Origin: Anaerolineae bacterium
GTDB taxonomy: Bacteria; Chloroflexota; Anaerolineae; Aggregatilineales; Phototrophicaceae
Reading direction: 5' to 3'
NCBI GenBank assembly: GCA_016789005.1
Contig: JAEURA010000005.1
Span: forward strand, 1-41,591
DNA length: 41,591 bases
Part shown: positions 8,022 to 16,163 of the stretch, in pieces
Numbering within the stretch: the stretch's first letter is position 1
Layout: every line of letters begins with the position of its first letter
Program-made: the position numbers and the translations under genes
Notes under the pieces: model-generated
Told to the model about the DNA's origin: nothing
Database searches by the model: none
The model's input: the letters and a program-made list of their open reading frames with translations, nothing else

Positions 8022-8050
8022 ATGATAGTGATCACTGTGAACCTCTTCAA
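8022..8050 (-). promoter_or_regulatory. Promoter of the small gene, with palindromic spacer
   Basis: TTGAAG (8045-8050), a 17-bp spacer and TATCAT (8022-8027) lie on the minus strand about 30 nt before the ATG. A perfect 10-bp palindrome, AGTGATCACT (8027-8036), overlaps the -10 box and the spacer, the usual place for a repressor site. Confidence 0.6.
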
Positions 8051-8086
8051 CCAAATTTCGTGAAAAATTCCGAAATTTTATCCTGA

Positions 8087-8115
8087 TTGACGCTTCATCA
8101 CCTGACCGTTACAAT
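8087..8115 (+). promoter_or_regulatory. Promoter of miaB
   Basis: TTGACG (8087-8092), 17 bp and TACAAT (8110-8115), five of six matches in each box. The expected start near 8122 gives a leader of about 36 nt to the ATG at 8158. Confidence 0.7.
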
Positions 8116-8157
8116 ACCTCGCATCGTCAAGCTGTCTCCATCTCCTGGTTCGTGCCG

Positions 8158-9534
8158 ATGCAGTACCACATCTGGACATTGGGCTGTCAAATGAACACCG
8201 CCGACTCGCAGCTTCTGGCTTCCGAGCTGGAACGTCTGGGGCACAGCGCGGCGGAGGACCCCGACGACGCCGATATCTACGTGGTCAATACCTGCGTTGT
8301 GCGCCAGCAGGCGGAAGACAGAGCCTACAGCCGTCTGCTGCTGCTGCGCGACCTCAAGCGTGAGTATCCTGACAAGGTTATCGGCGTGATGGGCTGCCTG
8401 GTGGGCGTCCGCGATTCGCTGACGCTGCGCAAGCGGCTGCCCTATGTCGATGTCTTCATGCCTCCGTCTGAACCCGCACCCATGATCGATTTCCTCAAGG
8501 AGCGGATGTCCGACGAGGAGATCCTGATGCTGGAGGCGCAGCATCGTCAGCGCCGTGATCTGCTTCAGGATGGCGATCTGATCCTGCCGGTCGGGGAAAT
8601 CGGCAGTCTGGTGAGCGCGCACGTGCCGGTGGTCTATGGCTGTTCGCACGCCTGCACTTTCTGCATCATCCCCTTTCGACGCGGCGTCGAACGCAGCCGC
8701 AGCGTGGGCGAAATCGTCAACCACGCGCGCAGCCTAGCGCGCCAGGGCGTGAAAGAGATCACCCTGCTGGGGCAGATCGTCGACCGCTACGGCAAGGACA
8801 TCCCGGATGGACCCGATCTTGCCGATCTGCTGCGCATCCTCGACGGAGTCGCCGAGGAAACCGGGCTGGAGCGCATTCGCTTCCTGACCAGCCATCCCAA
8901 CTGGATGACCGACAAACTGCTGGACACGGTCGCCGCTCTGCCGCATGTGATGCCGCACATCGAAGTGCCGGTGCAGGCGGGCGATGACGTAGTGCTGGAG
9001 CAGATGAAACGCGGCTACACCGCCGACCAGTATCGCCGTCTGATCGCCAACATCCGCGCCCGCATCCCTGACGCAGCGATCAACACCGACGTCATCGTCG
9101 GTTTCCCCGGCGAGACCGACGCCCAGTTCGAGCAGACCTACGCCCTGCTGGAAGAACTGAAGCTGGACAAGGTGCACCTGGCGCGATACAGCCCCCGCCC
9201 CAACACGGTCAGCGCGCGCAAAATGGAAGATGACGTGCCGGAAGAGGTCAAACGCGCCCGCTTTGAACGCCTGGAGGCGCTGCAAGCGCGGGTCTGCGCC
9301 GAAATCAACAGCCGCGCCCTTGGGAAAATAGTCCCGGTCCTAGTCGAAGACCAGCATAAAGGCAAATGGCGCGGAAGAACGCCGCAGAATAAGCTTGTAT
9401 TCTTTGAAGACGATCAGGATCGGCGCGGTGAGGTGGTCGAGATCGAGATCGCCTGGACAGGTCCCTGGAGCATGCAGGGACGCCTGCCCAATGCCCAGCC
9501 TGCCGCTGAGCCACTGGTTGTAATCGCGGGCTAA
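8158..9534 (+). CDS. miaB: tRNA (N6-isopentenyl adenosine(37)-C2)-methylthiotransferase MiaB
   Basis: Radical-SAM methylthiotransferase that adds a methylthio group to i6A37 of tRNAs, 458 aa. The N-terminal UPF0004 domain carries the auxiliary cluster cysteines C10 (TLGCQMN), C46 (VVNTCVV) and C80 (VMGCLVG). The radical-SAM motif is CSHACTFC (C162, C166, C169) followed by IIPFRRGVERSRS. The sequence ASSVNTDVIVGFPGET-type region appears as INTDVIVGFPGET. A C-terminal TRAM domain (from about residue 375) binds tRNA. ATG 8158 is taken as the start because TLGCQMN should lie within about ten residues of the N-terminus; an in-frame GTG at 8152 is also possible. There is no clear Shine-Dalgarno. 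Cotranscription with the V4R gene 38 nt downstream is likely. Confidence 0.93.
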   Translation: MQYHIWTLGCQMNTADSQLLASELERLGHSAAEDPDDADIYVVNTCVVRQQAEDRAYSRLLLLRDLKREYPDKVIGVMGCLVGVRDSLTLRKRLPYVDVFMPPSEPAPMIDFLKERMSDEEILMLEAQHRQRRDLLQDGDLILPVGEIGSLVSAHVPVVYGCSHACTFCIIPFRRGVERSRSVGEIVNHARSLARQGVKEITLLGQIVDRYGKDIPDGPDLADLLRILDGVAEETGLERIRFLTSHPNWMTDKLLDTVAALPHVMPHIEVPVQAGDDVVLEQMKRGYTADQYRRLIANIRARIPDAAINTDVIVGFPGETDAQFEQTYALLEELKLDKVHLARYSPRPNTVSARKMEDDVPEEVKRARFERLEALQARVCAEINSRALGKIVPVLVEDQHKGKWRGRTPQNKLVFFEDDQDRRGEVVEIEIAWTGPWSMQGRLPNAQPAAEPLVVIAG

Positions 9535-9572
9535 CCAAAGATGAACAGCGCCGTTGTGGAGGACTGAATTCG

Positions 9573-10217
9573 ATGGCAACCACCGAACGCCAAAAAAGCG
9601 GATTTTACTATCCAAACAAGTTCGCTCGCATCGCCATGGAAGCCATGGAGGAGATCATGGGGCGCAATGGTCTCAACACCATCCTCCGCATGGCGCGCCT
9701 GGAGCAGTTCACCGACACCCTGCCCCCAGACAACCTGGACAAAATCTTTGATTTCTCCGACTTCACGGCGCTGAACATCGCGCTGGAAGAGATGTTCGGT
9801 CCGCGCGGCGGGCGGGCGATGGCGCTGCGCGCCGGTCGCAAGCTGTTCGCCGGCGGGCTGCGCTCCTTCGGCGCGCTGGCAGGTGTGGGCGATCTCGCTT
9901 TCAAGGTGCTGCCCCTGAGCGCCAAGCTCAAGGTGGGCGTGCCGGCGATGGCGAACATCTTCACCCAGTTTTCCGACCAAATCTCCAATGCCTACGACGA
10001 TGGTCCAGACCGCATCATCTACACCATGGAAAAGCGCTGCGCCCTGTGCTGGAATCGCACGGCAGATCGCGCCGTCTGCTTCATGGGACAAGGGCTGCTG
10101 ATGGAAGGACTGAAGTGGGTGTCTGGCGGAAGGGAATTCAAGGTGGATATGTCCACCTGCATCGCCAAAGGTGACGACATGAGCCGCTTCATCATCTACA
10201 AAGAGCCGGTCACCTGA
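9573..10217 (+). CDS. V4R-domain protein
   Basis: A 214-aa cytoplasmic protein. Its C-terminal half fits the V4R (4-vinyl reductase) small-ligand or hydrocarbon-binding fold: a CALCW pair (residues about 156-159), a conserved Cys and Gly (VCFMGQGLLMEGL), and the family ending in which an acidic/polar strand carries STCIAKGDDMSRFIIY. The N-terminal half is helical and is typical of the stand-alone chloroflexote versions. V4R domains occur in bacteriochlorophyll synthesis (BchJ), in XylR/DmpR sensors and in TRAPP subunits; the function of this one is unknown. GGAGG lies 10 nt before the ATG. It follows miaB closely and is closed by the 10231-10295 terminator. Confidence 0.8.
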   Translation: MATTERQKSGFYYPNKFARIAMEAMEEIMGRNGLNTILRMARLEQFTDTLPPDNLDKIFDFSDFTALNIALEEMFGPRGGRAMALRAGRKLFAGGLRSFGALAGVGDLAFKVLPLSAKLKVGVPAMANIFTQFSDQISNAYDDGPDRIIYTMEKRCALCWNRTADRAVCFMGQGLLMEGLKWVSGGREFKVDMSTCIAKGDDMSRFIIYKEPVT

Positions 10218-10230
10218 TCGACACGCCGCA

Positions 10231-10295
10231 CTCCGTCAAATCGCCTTTTCATCATCGGCGCTTCGCCCGGTTATCGGACGGAGCGTTTTTGTTTT
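10231..10295 (+). terminator. Terminator of the miaB-V4R unit
   Basis: CTCCGTC (10231-10237) pairs with GACGGAG (10277-10283), with an inner GGCG/CGCC hairpin, and CGTTTTTGTTTT follows. The loop is long but the T-rich tail is strong. Confidence 0.65.
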
Positions 10296-10298
10296 CGG

Positions 10299-10307
10299 TG
10301 TTAGAAT
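10299..10307 (+). promoter_or_regulatory. Extended -10 promoter of the lipoprotein gene
   Basis: TG-T-TAGAAT is an extended -10 element directly after the terminator and about 110 nt before the gene. A second TAGAAT at 10320-10325 lacks the TG extension. Neither has a clear -35. Confidence 0.4.
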
Positions 10308-10419
10308 GTGCATAGGTCATAGAATATGCCGCGTCGTCACGGCGAACTTCATCGCGTTCTTCCCTGCCCACAACGCCAACGGACGACGTTCGTCAATCGT
10401 ACCGTAAGGAATTGGAGCC

Positions 10420-11574
10420 ATGCGTTACGCACGGTTGTTTTCCCGCTTCGCCGTCTTCCTCATTGCGCTGGCGCTCGGAGCGTGCAATCTGTCCAGCGGC
10501 GGGAGTGTGCCGACACCGACCTCTGCCGGCAACACCCTTCCGGTGGTCACCATCATCTCACCTCGCGATGGCGATGAGGTGGCGATCAATCAGAAATTCA
10601 CGATCAGCGTCAGCGCCTCGGACGGTGTCGGCATCACGCGCATTCAGCTGTTCGCCAATGGCAGCATTGTTCAGACGGCTGTCTCCGAGACGACCGGCGG
10701 CGACCTGACCCTGAACGCCCTGATGGAATACACGCCGACCCAGACCGGCGTTGTGAATTTGCAGGCAATCGCCTATCGCGGCGCAGTCTCCAGTTTGCCG
10801 GCGGAGGTTGCGCTGACCGTGATTCAGGGCGGTGTCACGCAAATCGTCCCCACCAGCCCGGGGATCACCTACCAGCCGCCCATCGTCAACACCTATGATC
10901 CCACCTGCCGTCTGGTTACCAACACCAGCGTGAATCTGCGCACCGGTCCAGGCACAAACTACGACCGCATCCTCATCCTCAACGCCGGTGCGACCGCCCT
11001 GATCACCGGGCGCACCGCCGACAACAGCTGGTGGCAGGTGCGCGTCAACACCGTCACGGGCTGGGTCAGCGGGCAGTTCGTGACTCTGTACGGCAACTGT
11101 TCCAGCGTCATCGTGCCGCCGATCCCGCCCACGCCGACCAGCATCGTCCCGACCTGGACGCTTCAGCCGCCGACTGCGACCCGCACGCCGCAGCCGCCCA
11201 CGGCAAGCCCGACGCCGGGACTTCCTGACCTGATCATCCCGACGATCACCGGCGCAGCGACGCTGAACCTCGGTCCCGGCAACACCCCGGTCACCAGCCA
11301 GTACGCCTTCACCGTCACCAACACCGGGCAGGGACCGACGACGCAGTTCAGCAGCACGGTCACCGTTTCGCCGCCCGGCGCACCGCCGCAGCCGCTCAGC
11401 GTCGTCGCGGGGCTGGCACCAGGGGAAAGCATCCTGCTCACGATTGATCTGACCTTCAGCGCAGCAGGGACTTACACCCTGCAGGGACGCGCCGACTCCG
11501 ACTCGCAGATCACCGAGGCGAGCGAAGTCAACAATATCGGGTTCTTCACGGTGACGGTGAACACCGCGCCCTGA
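10420..11574 (+). CDS. Lipoprotein with Ig-like, SH3b and CARDB-like domains
   Basis: A 384-aa exported lipoprotein. An n-region/hydrophobic stretch leads to the lipobox LALGAC (Cys22). Residues about 40-135 form an Ig-like domain (VVTIISPRDGDEV start). Residues about 165-225 form a bacterial SH3 domain (VNLRTGPGTNYDRI and WWQVRV...GWVSGQFV). A Pro/Thr linker of about 35 residues follows, and residues about 275-380 resemble a CARDB adhesion-type domain ending SEVNNIGFFTVTV. It should sit on the outer face of the membrane or in the cell wall and bind wall polymers or other proteins. GGAG 2-5 nt before the ATG marks the start. The Thr/Pro linker style is common in Anaerolineae. It heads a run that includes the 888-aa protein and the kinase. 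Confidence 0.88.
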   Translation: MRYARLFSRFAVFLIALALGACNLSSGGSVPTPTSAGNTLPVVTIISPRDGDEVAINQKFTISVSASDGVGITRIQLFANGSIVQTAVSETTGGDLTLNALMEYTPTQTGVVNLQAIAYRGAVSSLPAEVALTVIQGGVTQIVPTSPGITYQPPIVNTYDPTCRLVTNTSVNLRTGPGTNYDRILILNAGATALITGRTADNSWWQVRVNTVTGWVSGQFVTLYGNCSSVIVPPIPPTPTSIVPTWTLQPPTATRTPQPPTASPTPGLPDLIIPTITGAATLNLGPGNTPVTSQYAFTVTNTGQGPTTQFSSTVTVSPPGAPPQPLSVVAGLAPGESILLTIDLTFSAAGTYTLQGRADSDSQITEASEVNNIGFFTVTVNTAP

Positions 11575-11613
11575 GCGAGCGCGGCTTGGATGGGATGAAA
11601 CGAGACCAACGTC

Positions 11614-14280
11614 ATGATCACAGCCGTCCTGATCCTTCATGGCAAACTCCCTGCGGCGATCTCGCTCAAGCAGGCGATGGAGCGCACCCCACGTTTTGAG
11701 GTGCATCCTTTCACGACCCCAGAGGCGGCGGTGGAATTCATCCGTGAACATCCACAGGATGGAGCGCTGATCGATTTCGCCAGCCTGGGCGCGGCGGCAG
11801 CCGATGCCGTGATCGCGCTGCGCCAGGTTCAACCTGATCTGTTCGTCATCGCCGCCCCTTCTCCGGGCGATTCCCTGGCAGCAGACCTGGGCATCAACGC
11901 CACGCTGAATTCAACCTATCGCGCTGCCGACCTGATGCAGGTTCTCGATTCGATGATGTCGTCGAAGGCGGTACGTCCGAATCCCGATATCACCATCCAA
12001 CCGCAGGATGCCAGCCGAACGAGCATGCTGGAACACGTCTTCGACGACTCGACGCCGCCCATGCCCGATACGCTGCCAGAGCATGGCTCGCTGGAAGACG
12101 TGCTTCAGCAGATCGGGCATGAAGATTTCGGCTTCGCGCTCGACGAAAGCCTGGAAGAGCGCAGCGACTCGCGCGCGCCGGGGGCGGAATTCGACGCGCT
12201 GCTGCACGGATTGTCGCCCGGCGACCACGACCGTCCGGCGCGCACCGATTTCGACGCCCTGGTGGACTCGCTCAAACGCGCGCAGCCGTCGCGGTCGCGT
12301 ATGATGGATTTCATCATCCGGGGCGGTGTGGATGATGCGGACGAAGACATCGAAGATCAGAAGCGGCGAAACGAGCAGTCGCGCCGGCTGACAAACCGCT
12401 ACGGCGAAGAGGCGGTGCGCAATTACCGCCAGCTCGCCCAGGAAGAACCGCCCATGCCGACCTTCGACGAAGGCGGCACAGTCAGCGATCTGGTCAGCGG
12501 CGCGCACGACAGGGGTTTTCAGAAGGTCCTGGCGATTTTGCGCGGCGAGGAGATCGAAAGTCAGCCGGATGACTCTTCCGATGCCGGCAAAGTGCTCGGC
12601 ACTAACTTCGACTACAGCTCATCGGGCATCATCGACACGCCGCGCCCGCAAAGCACCCAGTTCGATTTCGAGGATGTCCCGGCTCCGGACGATTCGCCGG
12701 CGCGCGCCATCCTGGAAAAGACGCTGGAGCAGTCGATTTCCAACGGCGAATTCTCCCTGGATGACCTGCTGACCAGCATCGAGCGGCAGTTCGCCGGAAA
12801 CCGCCCGACGATCAAACCGCTGTCGCCCCACGTGCGCGCCGATGCCGAGCGGCGCTGGCGCGAGGCGCTGACGGCGCGCCAGGGGCAGACCGGCGAAGCC
12901 CAGCCCCCAGCGCCACCCTCGGATGTCCCGGAGGGGTACTACGCCGAGCAGACGACTCGCCCGTCGCGCGCTCAACAGTTCGAAAGCCACCCGGAACTGC
13001 TTGAGACCGAGTGGCTCGACAGCCCGGCGCGCCCCACCTCCGAGACGATGGCGCTGCGCCAGCCGCCCCGGGGGGGTTCACGCGGCGAGAGTCCGCCGCC
13101 GCCTGCGCCGGACTCTCTGCCCGAAGAACTGCCGGACGAGACCCCGGAATTCATCGTGCAGCTGCCGCCTGAACTTCCGCAGGAGTTCATCGCGCAGCTG
13201 CCGACCGAAGAGGCATTGAGTTTTGAGGAAGAGGCATTCGGCTTTTCGGAGATAAGCGCCGCCGAAGAAGCTGTCCCGCCGGCGGCGGTCGAATGGGTCA
13301 GCGTGAATCCGCCTGAGCCTGAGCCGGCGCTGACTCTGGAATATGGCGAGGATTCCGACTGGTACGACCTGCATACCGAAGATTTCAACACACAGTTTGA
13401 GCTGATGGCTGCCTTTGAACTGACCCTCCCCGATGGCGCACAGGCGCAGAGAGCGTTATACACCGAATCTGCTCCTGAACGGACGCCGGCAGAACGCGCG
13501 GCGTTGGCTGCTGTTCAACTCACCGATATTGCGCTGGAGACGACCGCCGAAGCCATCCTGCTGCTGCGCGACGGCGCGATCCTGGCGCAGGCGGGACGCA
13601 TGTCCGCCGACGAGCTGCTGAGCTTGCAGCCGGCGGTGCTGGCGGCTTCCAGCACGCCGCAGCACGATACGCGCGTCCAGTTCATCACCCAACCGGACAC
13701 CGGGCGCGACTACATGCTCTACGCCTGCCGCACCGAAGAGGACCTGCTGCTGGCGCTCATCTTCAAGGGCGCGACCTCGATGAGCGACATCCGCAAGCAG
13801 GGCAGCCGGCTGGTCAAGGCGCTTTCCACCGTGCCGGAATTCGGCGCGCTGCCTGCCCCGGCGCCCTCCGCGCCCGCGCCGGCTGCACCGCCCAAGCCAG
13901 CCCCACCTACCCCAGAACCCGAAGCACGTGAGTCCTACACTTACGTCTGGCTGCTGCGTGACCCGGAAGCGCTGATCGCCGCCCCTGTCGCGCAGGCGAT
14001 CAGCGCCGGCATGCGCATGCAGCTGAGCGAGGCGGGCTGGCTCATCGACGATCTGCAGGTCAGCGAAGATTACGTCTATGTCTACGGCGATGCGCCGGGC
14101 GATGCGCCGCCGTTCCGCGTGGTGCGCGACCTCAAACGGCGTTCGGCGGAGATTGCCAGAGCGCAGAACGCGCAGGTGCAGCCGGACTCGCTCTGGGCGG
14201 ACAGCTATCTGATCGTCGCTCCGGGGCGCGCCCTTGATGTCGAGGAAATTCAGCAGTTCATCAATTTCGAGCGCATGTAG
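11614..14280 (+). CDS. Pseudo-receiver / roadblock-like / inactive IS200-type HUH domain protein
   Basis: 888 aa, not recognisable as one known family. Residues 1-118 look like a receiver fold with Asp at the phosphoacceptor position (D54 in ALIDF) but without the acidic pocket or conserved Lys, so it is probably not phosphorylated normally. Residues about 120-630 are acidic, Pro-rich and probably disordered. Residues about 636-747 resemble a roadblock/LC7 domain (AEAILLLRDGAILAQAG). Residues 773-888 align with the IS200/IS605 TnpA fold: YTYVW for YHIVW, EDYVYVY (Y820, Y822) where TnpA has DHIHI, RRSAEIAR for GRSSRILR, and LWADSYLIV then QQFIN (F882) where TnpA has its nucleophile Tyr (KQYIE). 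Both catalytic motifs are therefore lost. The gene ends 15 nt before the histidine kinase, so an adaptor role with it is likely. Domain calls are by eye. Confidence 0.75.
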   Translation: MITAVLILHGKLPAAISLKQAMERTPRFEVHPFTTPEAAVEFIREHPQDGALIDFASLGAAAADAVIALRQVQPDLFVIAAPSPGDSLAADLGINATLNSTYRAADLMQVLDSMMSSKAVRPNPDITIQPQDASRTSMLEHVFDDSTPPMPDTLPEHGSLEDVLQQIGHEDFGFALDESLEERSDSRAPGAEFDALLHGLSPGDHDRPARTDFDALVDSLKRAQPSRSRMMDFIIRGGVDDADEDIEDQKRRNEQSRRLTNRYGEEAVRNYRQLAQEEPPMPTFDEGGTVSDLVSGAHDRGFQKVLAILRGEEIESQPDDSSDAGKVLGTNFDYSSSGIIDTPRPQSTQFDFEDVPAPDDSPARAILEKTLEQSISNGEFSLDDLLTSIERQFAGNRPTIKPLSPHVRADAERRWREALTARQGQTGEAQPPAPPSDVPEGYYAEQTTRPSRAQQFESHPELLETEWLDSPARPTSETMALRQPPRGGSRGESPPPPAPDSLPEELPDETPEFIVQLPPELPQEFIAQLPTEEALSFEEEAFGFSEISAAEEAVPPAAVEWVSVNPPEPEPALTLEYGEDSDWYDLHTEDFNTQFELMAAFELTLPDGAQAQRALYTESAPERTPAERAALAAVQLTDIALETTAEAILLLRDGAILAQAGRMSADELLSLQPAVLAASSTPQHDTRVQFITQPDTGRDYMLYACRTEEDLLLALIFKGATSMSDIRKQGSRLVKALSTVPEFGALPAPAPSAPAPAAPPKPAPPTPEPEARESYTYVWLLRDPEALIAAPVAQAISAGMRMQLSEAGWLIDDLQVSEDYVYVYGDAPGDAPPFRVVRDLKRRSAEIARAQNAQVQPDSLWADSYLIVAPGRALDVEEIQQFINFERM

Positions 14281-14295
14281 GACTCGCCAACACCG

Positions 14296-15939
14296 ATGCT
14301 TCGCTTCATGCAGCGCTTGCCCGATCTCTGGCGCTGGCTGGTCACCCCTGCGGACGAGGTTCTGGAGGCAGACCGGCAGCGGGCGCGTGCGCTCACCTCG
14401 CTGATCGTGAGCCTGCTGGCAGTGTTCGTCCCGCTGACCCCATTCTGGATCCTCTTCGACGGCGTGGGCGATTCAGCGCCGCCGATCATCATCACATTCG
14501 TGATCGGAATGCTGGGCATCGCCTATTTCGTCAGCCGCACACGCCGTTTCCGTATGGCGGTGTGGATCATGATCGTCATGCTGATCAGCGCCCTGGGCGC
14601 AGTGCTCGTCACCCGCCATCAAATGATGCCGGAAGCCGACGATCTGCTGAAGTATCAGGCGTTTGCCATCATCCTGGCGAGCCTGACCCTCAGCCGGCGC
14701 GCCACCCTGTGCGTGACAGCGGTCGCGCTGGGGATGACACTGCTGACCTCGCATTACATCCTGGGCGATACCAGCCGAGAGACCCTTAACGAGGTCGTCT
14801 TCCTGACGCTGGTCGCTGCCATGACCATCACCGCCGCCATCCTGCGCGATAACTACGCGGCGCGCCTGAGCGCCAGCGAGCGTCGTTACCGCATCCTGTT
14901 CGAGCAGTCGACGGATATGATCCTGACTTCCCGGCTGGATGAAACTCTGCTGTTCGCCAACCAGCGCTGTCTGGAGATGCTGGAGTACACCGAGGCGGAC
15001 CTGCCGAGGCTCAGGGTCAGCGATCTCATCGCGCCGCAGGAACACACCTCCAGCCAGGAGATGCGCCGCCGCCTGCTCGCCGGAGAAACCTTTACGCCCT
15101 ACGAACGAACCGTGATCACCCGCACAGGCAAGCTAATCCCGATGGAGCTGACCGTCGGGCTGGTCCGCGATGAACACGGCGCGCCGGAATACATCCAAAG
15201 CGTGGGGCGAGACCTGCGTCCGCGCAGACGCGCCGAAAAGGAACACCTTCAGGCGAATCTGGAGCGAGAGCGCTCGAAGATTCTGGCGCGCTTCGTCCAG
15301 GGCATCTCGCACGAGTTTCGCACGCCTCTCGCCGTTATCGCTACCAGCGCTTACCTGATCGGCAAGGCGGAGGACCGGGCGCTGATCGACCGGCGTAAGC
15401 AGACCATCGAGCGGCAGGTGGATCGCATCACCCGGTTGGTCGAGATGATGATGACGATGGTCAGGCTGGATGCCGAAGAGGCGCTCAACACGGCGCCGCT
15501 GCGTTTGAGCGAGGTGCTGACCAATATCATCGTCTCGTCCAGCCGTATGCTGGCAGAAGCGAATCTGACCCTGACCACCGATCTGGAACCTGATCCGCCG
15601 GGGTTCTCCGGCGACGCTCACCTGCTGACCAATGCCTTCCGCCAGTTGATGTCCAATGCCGTCCAGTACACGCCGTCCGGCGGGCAGATCAAGATCTGCT
15701 CTCGCATCCAGGCAGACGAGATGATCGTCGAGTTCCGGGACACCGGCATCGGGATCAGCCCGGTGAACCAGAGTCGGGTCTTCGAGCGCTTCTTCCGCGC
15801 CGACGAAGCGCATTCCTCCGAAGGTTTCGGGCTGGGGCTGTCTATCACCCAGGCGATCATCCAGCGGCATGGCGGGCGTGTCACCGTCGAAAGTGCGCCG
15901 GGCGTCGGCAGTACTTTTCGCGTTCATCTGCCGCTCTAG
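14296..15939 (+). CDS. Membrane PAS sensor histidine kinase
   Basis: 547 aa. About five or six membrane helices lie in residues 30-190, followed by a PAS domain from about residue 194 (SERRYRILFEQSTDMI) to about 310, a HisKA dimerisation domain with phosphoacceptor H339 (GISHEFRTPLAV), and a HATPase_c domain with N-box (LMSNAVQYTPSG), G1 (FRDTGIGIS), F-box (VFERFFR) and G2 (GFGLGLSI). It follows the pseudo-receiver/HUH gene by 15 nt and is probably cotranscribed with it. There is no partner response regulator beside it. The last codons are unusual: the TAG stop lies inside the 135-bp element that follows, and removing that element and one target copy would extend the protein by three residues (GTA) to another TAG. 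Confidence 0.93.
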   Translation: MLRFMQRLPDLWRWLVTPADEVLEADRQRARALTSLIVSLLAVFVPLTPFWILFDGVGDSAPPIIITFVIGMLGIAYFVSRTRRFRMAVWIMIVMLISALGAVLVTRHQMMPEADDLLKYQAFAIILASLTLSRRATLCVTAVALGMTLLTSHYILGDTSRETLNEVVFLTLVAAMTITAAILRDNYAARLSASERRYRILFEQSTDMILTSRLDETLLFANQRCLEMLEYTEADLPRLRVSDLIAPQEHTSSQEMRRRLLAGETFTPYERTVITRTGKLIPMELTVGLVRDEHGAPEYIQSVGRDLRPRRRAEKEHLQANLERERSKILARFVQGISHEFRTPLAVIATSAYLIGKAEDRALIDRRKQTIERQVDRITRLVEMMMTMVRLDAEEALNTAPLRLSEVLTNIIVSSSRMLAEANLTLTTDLEPDPPGFSGDAHLLTNAFRQLMSNAVQYTPSGGQIKICSRIQADEMIVEFRDTGIGISPVNQSRVFERFFRADEAHSSEGFGLGLSITQAIIQRHGGRVTVESAPGVGSTFRVHLPL

Positions 15940-16070
15940 GGCTGTTGCACACTCCAATCCTCACCCCTGCTGCGCTGCGCTTAGCTTCCCCTCTCCATTG
16001 TCATGGAGAGGGGAGTGAGGGGTGAGGACAGCTCGGATTGGAGGTTGCCCCTGACTTTGCAACAGCCCTG
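15936..16070. mobile_element. MITE-like element, 135 bp, with 9-bp target duplication
   Basis: The ends are an inverted repeat (AGGGCTGTTGCA on the left; its complement TGCAACAGCCCT on the right), and the right arm continues as GTTGCAAAG read inward. Nested inside are CTCCAATCC/GGATTGGAG, TCACCCCT/AGGGGTGA and a 10-bp hairpin CCCCTCTCCA/TGGAGAGGGG. The element is flanked by the direct repeat TCTGCCGCT at 15927-15935 and 16071-16079. It has no coding capacity. The terminal sequence resembles ends of DDE transposons, but I cannot name the parent family. As RNA it would fold into one long hairpin and may stop transcription between the kinase and polA. Confidence 0.75.
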
Positions 16071-16089
16071 TCTGCCGCTGGGCACTGCA

Positions 16090-16118
16090 TAGCGCAAAAC
16101 CTTCGCCTGCGCTACAAT
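16090..16118 (+). promoter_or_regulatory. Weak promoter candidate for polA
   Basis: TACAAT (16113-16118) is a good -10 about 45 nt before the polA ATG. The hexamer 17 bp upstream (TAGCGC) is a poor -35. It lies just to the right of the MITE, whose insertion may have replaced the original upstream sequence. Confidence 0.35.
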
Positions 16119-16163
16119 CCGACAATCCGCTCGGATGTTCGCACACCGGGAGCCGACTGCCAG

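Noticed and set aside
13930..14280. An active IS200/IS605 transposon
   Set aside because: Both HUH histidines and the catalytic Tyr are replaced, the domain is the C-terminus of a larger gene, and no flanking hairpin ends were seen.
16038..16163. Upstream extension of polA
   Set aside because: It would begin inside the MITE and cross the -10 candidate; the conserved family start is the ATG at 16164.
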